From TMP-24 sp964600685 (GTDB lineage Bacteria > Pseudomonadota > Alphaproteobacteria > Rhodobacterales > Rhodobacteraceae): a stretch of DNA of 10,388 nucleotides. The translations under genes were made by a program, and so were the position numbers. The DNA lies in NCBI GenBank assembly GCA_964600685.1, contig CAZRKU010000110.1, positions 1-10,388 on the forward strand, read 5' to 3'. The notes beneath the pieces were generated by a model. The model saw only the letters and a list, made by a program, of their open reading frames with translations, was not told the origin of the DNA and ran no database searches. Shown here in pieces: positions 1 through 6,643 of the stretch (position 1 is its first letter; the number at the start of each line of letters is the position of its first letter).

Positions 1-1478
1 GAGGCGTCGTCCTCCACCTGTCCCGGCACCAGAATGCGCCGCCCGGCAGGCAGAGGGGGCAGGGCGGCGGCAGGCAGGTTGTATTTCGAAAGGCCCGCCT
101 GGGTGAGCGCCCGGATCAGCCGCGCGGCCCGCGCCTCGCCGCCCGGTGGCGGCGGGGCGGCGATCAGCGCCTCAAGGCCGCTTTCCCCGGACGGGTCGTA
201 GTAGATGCCGCTCCGGTCCGCGATCAGCGAGAGGGGGGGCACCAGTTCCGCGCCCAGCCCGCGCGAGCGCAGGAAACCATCTTCGACATGGGCAAGCGGC
301 AGACCTGCCCGGCGCTGCCCGTCCGCGCCCCAGACCAGAAGCCCGCGCCCCTCGCGCCGGGCCAGGGCCTCGGCGCGGGGCATGTCGTTGACAAAGCGCA
401 AGGGGCGCTCGCGCCCGAAGAACCGCTGCAGATGCGGCCGTTTCCACAGACGCATCGCCACCGCGACATGCCCCGCCCGGTCGTCGCGGAAAGCCCGCAC
501 TTCGGCCTCCAGCTGATCCAGCACCTCTTCGAAGGTGCAGAGCCGGTCGCGGCAGGGGTCATACCAGGTCGGATAGAGCAGCATCGCCGCCGCAAAAAGC
601 TGCGCGCGGGTCAGTCGGCGCTGCCGCCGCCAGACGGGGGTTTCATCGTTGCTCAGCCCCCAGCCCGCATAGAAAGGCTGGCCGAAGACCCGGGGCCGAT
701 GCCCGGCGAGGATCGCCTCGAACCCGAGTTGGGAGGAAACCGTATAGACCGCGACCGCCCCTTCCAGAAGGTGATGGGGGGAAACCCGCGCATCGCACAG
801 GCTGATCCGGCCGGCCGCATCCTCTGGCCCGAAATGGCCTGGCCTGCCGCCCGCCGCCGTCTCGGGATGGGTGCGGATGACGATGCGGGCAGCGGGATGT
901 TCTTCCCGGGCCACGAGCAGCATCTCGCGGAAGGTGGAAGCCCGCGCGCCGCCGCAGGTGATGGAGGCGTCGCCCTTCGTCTGGTCGATGACCAGCACAT
1001 AACCCGGCGCGGGGGCGGGCAGGGCGGGATCGCAGGCGTTGTATTTCGACAGATGCGCCGCCCTGATCCGTGCCATCCCGACGCGGGCGCGGTCCAGAAG
1101 CGCCGTGTCATCAAGCGGATGGCTGGTGAGCAGCTTTTCAAGGCCGCTTGGGACGGAGGCATCGAAATGCACCCCCGATGCGTCGATCAGCAGGCCAAGG
1201 GGGGCCGCCCCCTCGCGCCCGGTGCGCACCGACCTCAGGAAGGCATCCTCCACCCGCACCACGTCGCGGCCCAGATGATCGGCGACCTTCTCGCCGCGCG
1301 GCGCGGTCGGGCTCTTGCCCCAGACGCCCACGGCATCGTCCGGCCCCGGCGCGCCCAGGCGAATGTCGTAGCCGGCCAGCGTCACGATACGCCGGATCCG
1401 GCCCTGCGTGAGGAAACCGCCGTTGTAGACGAAAAGCCGCCGGGGCGCGCGGCCACCGGCGGCGGGGGCGTCGGCCAT
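1..1478 (-). CDS. kpsC: KpsC capsule beta-Kdo transferase (3' end outside window)
   Basis: KpsC extends the Kdo linker of group 2-type capsules, adding beta-Kdo residues to the first Kdo on lyso-phosphatidylglycerol at the cytoplasmic face. The family carries two related transferase modules, and the duplication is visible here: VEDAFLRS (about 77–84) recurs as VEDGFLRS (398–405), LSKYN (143–147) recurs at 463–467, and VIDQTKGDAS (163–172) recurs as VPGQVEDDAS (484–493). Other family blocks are LFVYNGGFLTQ (15–25), RTHPETAAGGRPG (202–214), VYTVSSQLGFEA (244–255) and TWYDPCRDRLC (304–314). About 492 residues are present. Family members are usually near 670–680, so the C-terminal quarter lies beyond base 1. 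The ATG is 4 nt after the stop of the exporter gene, which suggests co-transcription and coupling; no strong Shine–Dalgarno is visible. No frameshift is seen in the visible part. The family call is secure; exact linkage specificity is inferred. Confidence 0.94.
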   Translation of the reverse strand, partial: MADAPAAGGRAPRRLFVYNGGFLTQGRIRRIVTLAGYDIRLGAPGPDDAVGVWGKSPTAPRGEKVADHLGRDVVRVEDAFLRSVRTGREGAAPLGLLIDASGVHFDASVPSGLEKLLTSHPLDDTALLDRARVGMARIRAAHLSKYNACDPALPAPAPGYVLVIDQTKGDASITCGGARASTFREMLLVAREEHPAARIVIRTHPETAAGGRPGHFGPEDAAGRISLCDARVSPHHLLEGAVAVYTVSSQLGFEAILAGHRPRVFGQPFYAGWGLSNDETPVWRRQRRLTRAQLFAAAMLLYPTWYDPCRDRLCTFEEVLDQLEAEVRAFRDDRAGHVAVAMRLWKRPHLQRFFGRERPLRFVNDMPRAEALARREGRGLLVWGADGQRRAGLPLAHVEDGFLRSRGLGAELVPPLSLIADRSGIYYDPSGESGLEALIAAPPPPGGEARAARLIRALTQAGLSKYNLPAAALPPLPAGRRILVPGQVEDDA

Positions 1479-1482
1479 GGGT

Positions 1483-2613
1483 TCAGTTGCCCAGAGCGAG
1501 CTGGTTCACGGAATTGGCCGAGGTCGCCGTGCCGGTCAGCACCGCCAGCGTCTTTTGCCAGCGCACATAGGGGGCTTCGGTCACATAGATCGTGTCACCG
1601 TCGCGGATCATGAAGTCGCGCGCGTTGAACAGGCCGTCCGGCTCGGTCAGGTTCAGGACGTAGGCAACGCGCTGGGGGCCCTGCAGATCGCCGCGACCGA
1701 GGATTGCGTTGGCGACAGCCGCAGTTTCATCGCGCAACACGAAGATGCCCTTGGGATCGGCGCTGTTGGTCTGCAGGCCGCCGACCTGGGCCAGGGCTTC
1801 GATCGCGGTCAGTTCGGCGCTTTCGAACTTCACCCGAGTCTGCGCGCCCGTCGCCCCCATCGCGGTAAAGGACCGCGGATCGGCCTCGACCAGGATCAGG
1901 TCGCCCGGACGAAGCGCGATATCCATGTCGGGATTGTCGTAGATGTCGATCAGGCGGGCCGTGCCGCTGCGATTGCCGCGGGTCACCGTGACCTGTGCGA
2001 CCTGCGGATCGACGGCGACGCCACCGGCGCGGGCGATCATGGACGACAGCGTGCGCGTCGGCCGTTCGATGGCATAGACACCCTGGCCGCCGATGTCGCC
2101 CATCACGGATACCGTCGCGCCGTCACCCGCGACGCGGGCGACCTCGACTTGCGGGTCGGGCGTCTGTTCGGCAAGTTTTTCGGTGATGATGCGCCGCAAC
2201 TCCTCGGTCGAATTGCCGGCCGCCTCGATCCGTCCGGCATAGGGCACGAAGACGAAACCTGCGCCGTCGACCTGAACCTCGTCCAGCCCGGTCGCGTTGG
2301 TTCCTTCCATCGTCAGAAGGCCCCGGTCGACGTTCTCCCAGATTCTGATGCTGAGCTTGTCCCCGGGGCGCACGTCGTCGGAGCCGACGACTCCGGCCTG
2401 CCGGAACGATGGCGGGAATCCGGTTGCCGCATCCACGGTCGTCAATCGGGCGACACGCGCATCCACCGGGACGATGAAGGAATCGCCCTGCTTTTCCACG
2501 CTGCCGGAAAGGATTTCGTTCCGGCTCGGCCCGGAGCGGGGCAGGCCGCACGACGCGGTTCCGGCGACGCAAGACAAGAGAACCAGCGATCTGGCCCACC
2601 GATGGATCATCAT
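1483..2613 (-). CDS. Outer-membrane polysaccharide export lipoprotein (KpsD/Wza family)
   Basis: This is a 376-residue export protein of the polysaccharide_export/SLBB family, which forms the outer-membrane channel for capsule or exopolysaccharide. Residues 1–21 are a signal sequence with the mature end at Cys22 (SCGLPRSGPS). The lipobox (TASC) is imperfect, but a cysteine followed by a Gly-Leu-Pro-Arg-Ser-Gly-Pro run fits related lipoproteins as I remember them. The poly-export domain starts around DDVRPGDKLSIRIWE (79–93). Two SLBB-like segments follow, at about 165–240 and 248–345, each ending in a PGDLI/DGDTI-type strand. I chose the ATG at 2613 because AGAGGT lies 6 nt upstream; a second ATG follows directly. 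The frame stays open to 2769, but that start would overlap kpsS and bury the signal peptide. Its position between kpsS and kpsC points to capsule export. Whether it works as KpsD or as a Wza homologue cannot be told from sequence, so no symbol is given. Confidence 0.92.
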   Translation of the reverse strand: MMIHRWARSLVLLSCVAGTASCGLPRSGPSRNEILSGSVEKQGDSFIVPVDARVARLTTVDAATGFPPSFRQAGVVGSDDVRPGDKLSIRIWENVDRGLLTMEGTNATGLDEVQVDGAGFVFVPYAGRIEAAGNSTEELRRIITEKLAEQTPDPQVEVARVAGDGATVSVMGDIGGQGVYAIERPTRTLSSMIARAGGVAVDPQVAQVTVTRGNRSGTARLIDIYDNPDMDIALRPGDLILVEADPRSFTAMGATGAQTRVKFESAELTAIEALAQVGGLQTNSADPKGIFVLRDETAAVANAILGRGDLQGPQRVAYVLNLTEPDGLFNARDFMIRDGDTIYVTEAPYVRWQKTLAVLTGTATSANSVNQLALGN

Positions 2614-2648
2614 GCTTAAACCTCTGTGCCCTCGCCGGGTCGCCTCGA

Positions 2649-2676
2649 TGTTTATTGAGAAAGCCTGACGAAGCAA
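2649..2676 (-). promoter_or_regulatory. Possible weak promoter in the kpsS–exporter gap
   Basis: The 82-nt gap between kpsS and the exporter gene is AT-richer than its surroundings. On the minus strand it holds TTGCTT (2676–2671), a 16-nt spacer and TAAACA (2654–2649), a loose match to a sigma-70-type promoter. It could give the exporter and kpsC transcription separate from kpsS. The match is weak and read-through from kpsS is equally possible. Confidence 0.22.
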
Positions 2677-2695
2677 ATCGACAAAATCAGCCAGT

Positions 2696-3967
2696 TCAGA
2701 TAATTGCGCGCACATGTTGCGGCCCTGCCGCTTGTGGCTTGAGCAGCACATCATAGGGGTCGCGGTCACTGAGCATCAGATCGACCAGCCGCCGCAGGGC
2801 CCGGCGGCGACCGGCGGCTGAGTAAAAACCCCCGGAAACCTGCGATGTTTCCAAGAGGAACTGCCGGTAATCCGCATAGGCCCGGCTGTCGGGCCGGGAA
2901 GGGGCGGCAAAGAACGCGGACAGGGGCTGGGGCGAAACGAACTCGGGCTTGTCATAGACGGCCTGGCCCAGGATCTTCACCGGCAGACCCCGCCAGAGCG
3001 CCTGCTGGGCGGCGGTGGAGTTCACCGTCACCGCGCTTGCCGCTTCGCGCAGGAGGGGGGCGAGCTTGCCGCCGGGAACGAAATGGACCCGCGCCCCGAG
3101 CCCCCTTGCGGCAGCCCCGGAGCGGACCAGCCGGGCGAGCGGCACGCGGCCATCCTCAAGCGGGTGGGCCTTGAAGACCAGGTGGTGGTGCGGGGCGGCG
3201 CCGGCCGCAAAGGCCTCAAGGCAGATGTCGATGAATTCGGCCATGGAGCGCAGGCTCGAATAGTCCTGAAAACTCGCATCATGTTCGAGTTGCAGCAGGA
3301 CCAGATGATAGGGAAACCCGCCGCGCCTGATCCGCAGATTGGCCAGCCGCCGTTCGATCCGGTGAACGGGCAGCATCAGCAACCGGCGCAGATGCAGCCG
3401 GAACTCCGCCGCCACACCCAGCGCGCGGTGCGGGTTGAAGTTCGGGTAACTGCCGTTCATCGCCAGCACGAAGAAATGGTAGAGCGCGCCGTAGAACACA
3501 TGTTCGCGCATGTCGCCCCAATGCAGGGGCGCGGGCGGCTGTTCGGCGCCCGGCCGCGCCAGGGCGGCCCGCATCGCCGGAACCGGAATGGCCATCAGCC
3601 GCGACTGGCCGTTGGAACCGCCACGTTCATAGGTGATCCAGTAGGGGCGAAGATAGCCTTCTTCGAACACATGGATGCAAAGTCCCGCCGCGCGCCCCTG
3701 GCGGATCGCTTCGGCGTGAATCGGGCGGCTGTCGCCGTAGAGGACCAGATCGGTAACGGCCAGATCGCGGATCGTCCGGGCCAGAAAGTCAGGCCAGCCC
3801 TCCAGCGCGTCGGTGAAAGCCAGATAACCGCCCCGCCCCCAGAAGAACTGGTCGCCCCGGTTGAAGCCGATGCGCCGGACCTCGGCGCCTGCCGCGGACA
3901 GGCCATCGCCCAGTCTGCGGAAGAAGGGACCGTGCGGACCCTGAAGGAAAAGAAAGCTGCGCCGCAC
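2696..3967 (-). CDS. kpsS: KpsS capsule beta-Kdo transferase (initiating)
   Basis: This 423-residue protein matches the KpsS family, which places the first beta-Kdo on lyso-phosphatidylglycerol to begin the capsule's lipid-linked Kdo primer in the cytoplasm. Recognisable blocks are LFLQGPHGPFFRRLG (6–20), GDQFFWGRGG (38–47), LYGDSRPIHAEAI (76–88), FEEGYLRPYWIT (101–112), VFKAHPLEDG (264–273) and TVNSTAAQQALWRGLPV (314–330). The start is GTG at 3967, with AAGGG placed 6 nt upstream. No in-frame ATG lies nearby, and this start keeps the FLFLQGPHGPFF block at the N terminus as expected. The gene is the first visible member of the minus-strand capsule operon and diverges from ribE. A LexA-type box lies 44 nt upstream of its start. 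Length and motifs look intact. Confidence 0.94.
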   Translation of the reverse strand: MRRSFLFLQGPHGPFFRRLGDGLSAAGAEVRRIGFNRGDQFFWGRGGYLAFTDALEGWPDFLARTIRDLAVTDLVLYGDSRPIHAEAIRQGRAAGLCIHVFEEGYLRPYWITYERGGSNGQSRLMAIPVPAMRAALARPGAEQPPAPLHWGDMREHVFYGALYHFFVLAMNGSYPNFNPHRALGVAAEFRLHLRRLLMLPVHRIERRLANLRIRRGGFPYHLVLLQLEHDASFQDYSSLRSMAEFIDICLEAFAAGAAPHHHLVFKAHPLEDGRVPLARLVRSGAAARGLGARVHFVPGGKLAPLLREAASAVTVNSTAAQQALWRGLPVKILGQAVYDKPEFVSPQPLSAFFAAPSRPDSRAYADYRQFLLETSQVSGGFYSAAGRRRALRRLVDLMLSDRDPYDVLLKPQAAGPQHVRAII

Positions 3968-4132
3968 GCTTCACCCTTGCCTGCCGGGGTGGCGTTGGCC
4001 CCCTCGGGCTGTTCTTCGCAGGTTCGTTGCCCTATGTCACGAATGATCCGCGCGGGCTCGCTGACCCGATCACCGCCCCGCGCTTGCGTCGGCCAGCCGG
4101 GGCCGCTAGGCAGGCAGAAAAGGGAGATGTCC
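3968..4132. other. Divergent intergenic region, kpsS / ribE
   Basis: These 165 bp separate two divergent transcription units and must hold the start of at least one. The left end has the kpsS Shine–Dalgarno (AAGGG on the minus strand) and the right end has AGGGAG at 4121–4126 for ribE. No convincing pair of -35/-10 boxes stands out. TTGCGT (4084–4089), a 17-nt spacer and TAGGCA (4107–4112) is the best plus-strand candidate, but it would leave a very short leader. No FMN riboswitch core is present. Confidence 0.5.
4011..4025 (+). promoter_or_regulatory. Candidate LexA (SOS) box, GTTC-N7-GTTC
   Basis: The sequence GTTC TTCGCAG GTTC is a perfect match to the direct-repeat LexA operator known from alphaproteobacteria (GTTC-N7-GTTC). 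It lies 44 nt upstream of the kpsS start and 107 nt upstream of ribE. The N7 spacer is richer in G+C than is usual for good SOS boxes, and no DNA-repair gene adjoins it. A chance match is therefore possible: eight fixed bases on two strands give well under one hit expected in 10 kb. Confidence 0.4.
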
Positions 4133-4753
4133 ATGTTCACAGGCATTGTCACCGACATCGGCGAAGTGATCGCGCTGGAGCGGCGGGGTGATCTCAGGGC
4201 GCGGATCTCGACCACCTATGCCGTGGCGGGCATCGACATCGGTGCCTCCATCGCCTGCGACGGCTGCTGCCTGACCGTCGTGGCCAAGGGGACGGAACCG
4301 CGCGGCTGGTTCGAGGTGCAGATTTCGGCCGAAAGCCTTGCCAAGACCAACATCGGATCGGACCGCGTGGGCTGGAAGGTCGGCAGGCGTCTGAATCTTG
4401 AACGCGCGCTCAAGGTCGGGGACGAGTTGGGTGGCCATATCGTCTCGGGCCATGTCGATGGCGTGACCGAGATCGTCGGGATGCGCGACGAAGGCGACAG
4501 CACGCGCTTCCGCTTCCGCGCGCCCGCCGCGCTGGCCGGATTCATTGCGCCGAAAGGGTCCGTCGCGCTGAACGGCACCTCGCTAACCGTGAACGAGGTC
4601 GAGGGGGCCGAGTTCGGCGTGAACATCATCCCCCACACCAAGACTGTCACCACCTGGGGAACGGCCCGGGTCGGCGATCAGGTCAACCTGGAAATCGACA
4701 CCCTGGCCCGTTACGTGGCGCGGATGCGCGACTGGGCGGGGCAGGCGAACTGA
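4133..4753 (+). CDS. ribE: Riboflavin synthase, alpha subunit
   Basis: RibE catalyses the last step of riboflavin synthesis, the dismutation of two 6,7-dimethyl-8-ribityllumazine molecules to riboflavin and a pyrimidinedione that RibH reuses. The 206-residue product has the two lumazine-binding repeats. The first begins with MFTGIVTDIG and contains CDGCCLTV (42–49). The second begins near GGHIVSGHVDG (100–110) and contains ALNGTSLTVNEV (145–156). The C-terminal block NLEIDTLARYVARM (185–198) is typical. ATG 4133 is preferred over the in-frame ATG at 4127 because AGGGAG (4121–4126) then sits 6 nt upstream and the protein starts with the invariant MFTGIV. It is the first plus-strand gene. ribD, a common neighbour of ribE, is not immediately upstream; the capsule gene kpsS is. 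Confidence 0.96.
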   Translation: MFTGIVTDIGEVIALERRGDLRARISTTYAVAGIDIGASIACDGCCLTVVAKGTEPRGWFEVQISAESLAKTNIGSDRVGWKVGRRLNLERALKVGDELGGHIVSGHVDGVTEIVGMRDEGDSTRFRFRAPAALAGFIAPKGSVALNGTSLTVNEVEGAEFGVNIIPHTKTVTTWGTARVGDQVNLEIDTLARYVARMRDWAGQAN

Positions 4754-4758
4754 CCCAG

Positions 4759-4783
4759 CGCCGGTTTGCCTGAAAAACCGGCG
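4759..4783 (+). terminator. Stem-loop just after ribE (attenuator or processing hairpin)
   Basis: A perfect 9-bp inverted repeat, CGCCGGTTT (4759–4767) and AAACCGGCG (4775–4783), encloses a 7-nt loop and starts 5 nt after the ribE stop. No T run follows on either strand, so a classical intrinsic terminator is unlikely. It may instead stabilise the ribE 3' end, aid Rho-dependent ending, or lower expression of the genes behind it. Confidence 0.4.
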
Positions 4784-4867
4784 ACCGGGCAAATGTTGTG
4801 CGGGAGATTCCGCGCGGGTTGCCCGGCCGGGTTGCGGGCTGGTCGGGTGCCGTGGCAGCCTTGCCCC

Positions 4868-5446
4868 ATGCGAGACGCGCCGGTGACCCTGCCTGAGCCT
4901 GGCCATAACAGAGGGCCGTCCCTTGCTGCCGGCAAGGGGTGGCAGGCCCATTGCTGGCGCGCGGCCCGGGAAAATCTCCTGCCCATCCTTCCGGTCGAGG
5001 TGGTGCGGCTTCGCGTCCGCCGGGCGGCGGAGCTTGGGCTGGACTACAAGACCTATGCCGGGGTGCGCGCGACGACCGGGCGCGATCTGGTGGCCTTCCT
5101 CTTTTCGTCGAACGCGCTTGGCCTCGTCGGTCCTGCGCCCGGCCTGCCGAGCGCGAGGGCGACGCGGCTGGGCCTGATCCGGGGGTGCGGCCGCATCGCG
5201 CTGGCGCAGTCACCGCAGACGCCCGCGACGCTGCGCCCGCTTCTGCCGGAGTTCGACGCCTGCCACCACGCGCCGGGCCCGTTCGATAGCGAAGGCCGGA
5301 CGCGCGCAACCCTGCGGGCGGCGCTGGGCCGTCATCCCGCGGATGCGGTCCTTCTGATCGGCGAGGCGCCCTGGGAACGGGACTGGTGCGCGGCGGTGCG
5401 CCTTGCCGGTTATCTGCCGGCCGAACGTTTCTTCGCCCCTGCCTGA
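4868..5446 (+). CDS. Uncharacterised protein of the riboflavin operon, GHNRGPSL motif
   Basis: I cannot assign a function. The 192-residue product lies between ribE and ribB on the same strand. Near its N terminus is GHNRGPSL (12–19), a GHNxGP-type motif that recurs at the N termini of several otherwise unrelated alphaproteobacterial proteins. A basic, helical-looking block follows (VEVVRLRVRRAAELGLDYKT, 43–62), then VAFLFSSNALGL (75–86), and a C-terminal stretch VLLIGEAPWERDWCAAVRLAGY (161–182). The last block faintly recalls the end of HAD-type folds, but no DxDxT motif is present, so this is only a hint. There is no signal peptide or clear membrane segment. The start is uncertain: ATG 4868 is chosen because the frame upstream (from about 4766) is low-complexity and unlike a conserved protein. 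No good Shine–Dalgarno is seen. A gap of 100 nt separates it from ribB. Confidence 0.75.
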   Translation: MRDAPVTLPEPGHNRGPSLAAGKGWQAHCWRAARENLLPILPVEVVRLRVRRAAELGLDYKTYAGVRATTGRDLVAFLFSSNALGLVGPAPGLPSARATRLGLIRGCGRIALAQSPQTPATLRPLLPEFDACHHAPGPFDSEGRTRATLRAALGRHPADAVLLIGEAPWERDWCAAVRLAGYLPAERFFAPA

Positions 5447-5535
5447 ACGCACAGCGGCTCTGCGTGTTCCGCGACGCGCTTCCTCTGGCCAAGGCGGCGG
5501 CTTTGGTCTATGGCCGGGCAAGGCAGGCCCACGCC

Positions 5536-5550
5536 ATGGAACCAAGATGA
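5536..5550 (+). other. Possible 4-codon leader ORF overlapping the ribB start
   Basis: ATG GAA CCA AGA TGA (5536–5550) is a minimal ORF whose stop overlaps the ribB ATG in an ATGA arrangement. The best Shine–Dalgarno-like run in this gap, AAGGCAGG (5520–5527), sits 8 nt before the mini-ORF ATG but 19 nt before the ribB ATG. ribB itself has only GGA (5538–5540), 6 nt upstream. Translation of the mini-ORF followed by reinitiation at ribB is possible. There is no evidence beyond spacing. Confidence 0.25.
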
Positions 5551-6641
5551 CCGAAGAACTGAAACAGGCGATTTCCCCCATCGAGGAGATCATCGAGGAA
5601 GCGCGCAACGGGCGCATGTTCATCCTCGTCGACCACGAAGACCGCGAGAATGAGGGCGATCTGGTGATCCCCGCGCAGATGGCCACGCCCGAGGCGATCA
5701 ACTTCATGGCCAAGCACGGGCGCGGCCTGATCTGCCTGACGCTGCCCGGCGCGCGCATCGACGCCCTGGGTCTGCCGCTGATGTCGACCAAGAATTCCTC
5801 GCGCCACGAAACCGCCTTCACCCTGTCGATCGAAGCCCGCGAAGGGGTCACGACCGGCATTTCCGCCCATGACCGGGCCCGCACCATCGCCGTGGCCATC
5901 GACCCGACCAGGGGCGCGACCGACATTGCCACGCCCGGCCACATCTTCCCGCTGCGCGCCCGCGAAGGCGGCGTGCTGGTCCGCGCCGGCCATACCGAGG
6001 CCGCGACCGACGTGAGCCGCCTGGCCGGGCTGAATCCGGCGGGCGTGATCTGCGAGATCATGAATGAAGACGGCACCATGGCGCGGCTGCCGGAACTTGT
6101 GTCCTATGCGCGGGAACATCGGCTGAAGATCGGCACGATCTCCGACCTGATCGCCTATCGTCTGCGCCACGACAGCCTCGTGCGCGAGATCGCGCAGCGG
6201 CAGGTCGTGTCGATCCATGGCGGCGACTGGCTGATGCGGGTATTCACCGACGCCACCCAAGGCGCCGAACATATCGTGCTGACCAAGGGCGATCTGACGG
6301 CGGCCGAGACGGTGCTGGTCAGGATGCATGCCCTGAACCCGCTGGAGGATGTGCTGGGCCTGCACCCGTCGCATGCGGGCCAGATGCCTGCCGCGATGCG
6401 CACGATTGCCGCTGCCGGGCGCGGCGCGGTGGTGATGCTGCGCGACACGTCGATGAAGCTGGCGCTGGACGAGGAGGCCCATCCCCACAAGCTGCGCCAG
6501 TATGGTCTGGGCGCGCAGATCCTCGCGGCGCTGGGCCTGCACCGGATCGAGCTTCTGTCGAACTCCGGCACGCCGAAGATCGTCGGCCTGGACGCCTACG
6601 GGCTGGAAATCACCGGCACCCGCCCGATCGTGATGGAGTGA
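5547..6641 (+). CDS. ribB: 3,4-dihydroxy-2-butanone-4-phosphate synthase with degenerate GCHII domain (RibBX type)
   Basis: The N-terminal domain (about 1–205) converts ribulose 5-phosphate to 3,4-dihydroxy-2-butanone 4-phosphate plus formate, the four-carbon precursor used by RibH. Its key blocks are intact: EDRENEGDLVIPAQ (31–44) with the metal-binding acidic residue, and RAGHTEAATD (146–155) with the catalytic histidine. The C-terminal part (about 208–364) has the size and end pattern of GTP cyclohydrolase II, including LRQYGLGAQIL and IVGLDAYGLEITG. It lacks all three zinc cysteines of the RibA block: HALNPLEDVLGLHPSHAG (261–278) stands where RibA has its ECxxGDxxGSxRCDCG block. The catalytic GRG loop is also replaced (LRDTSMKLAL). 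The domain should therefore have no GCHII activity, as described for RibBX proteins, and a separate ribA is needed. ATG 5547 begins the usual N terminus. ribH follows 2 nt after the stop. Confidence 0.95.
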   Translation: MTEELKQAISPIEEIIEEARNGRMFILVDHEDRENEGDLVIPAQMATPEAINFMAKHGRGLICLTLPGARIDALGLPLMSTKNSSRHETAFTLSIEAREGVTTGISAHDRARTIAVAIDPTRGATDIATPGHIFPLRAREGGVLVRAGHTEAATDVSRLAGLNPAGVICEIMNEDGTMARLPELVSYAREHRLKIGTISDLIAYRLRHDSLVREIAQRQVVSIHGGDWLMRVFTDATQGAEHIVLTKGDLTAAETVLVRMHALNPLEDVLGLHPSHAGQMPAAMRTIAAAGRGAVVMLRDTSMKLALDEEAHPHKLRQYGLGAQILAALGLHRIELLSNSGTPKIVGLDAYGLEITGTRPIVME

Positions 6642-6643
6642 TC

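Noticed and set aside
288..1613. Long plus-strand open frame opposite kpsC
   Set aside because: Its translation is low-complexity and Arg/Pro/Gly-rich with no family pattern, while the minus strand encodes a clear KpsC. High G+C content makes such antisense frames common.
2614..2769. Longer start for the exporter gene at 2769
   Set aside because: It would overlap the kpsS 3' end and place 52 non-hydrophobic residues before a lipoprotein signal peptide; ATG 2613 has AGAGGT at good spacing.
3083..4132. Plus-strand frame that would extend ribE far upstream
   Set aside because: It runs antisense to kpsS. The ribE protein begins at MFTGIV with a well-spaced AGGGAG, so the upstream part is a shadow.
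3968..4132. FMN riboswitch ahead of ribE, and likewise at 5447–5546 ahead of ribB
   Set aside because: Neither the GGGCAGGGTG-type 5' core nor the conserved AGTCCGGATG-type 3' core is present in either leader.
5447..5466. Terminator hairpin after the 192-aa gene
   Set aside because: Only a 5-bp stem with mismatches (ACGCA/TGCGT) and no T run; not distinguishable from chance in G+C-rich DNA.
5508..6542. Long minus-strand open frame opposite ribB
   Set aside because: The product is His/Gln/Arg-rich without recognisable domains, and the plus strand encodes a full-length RibBX.
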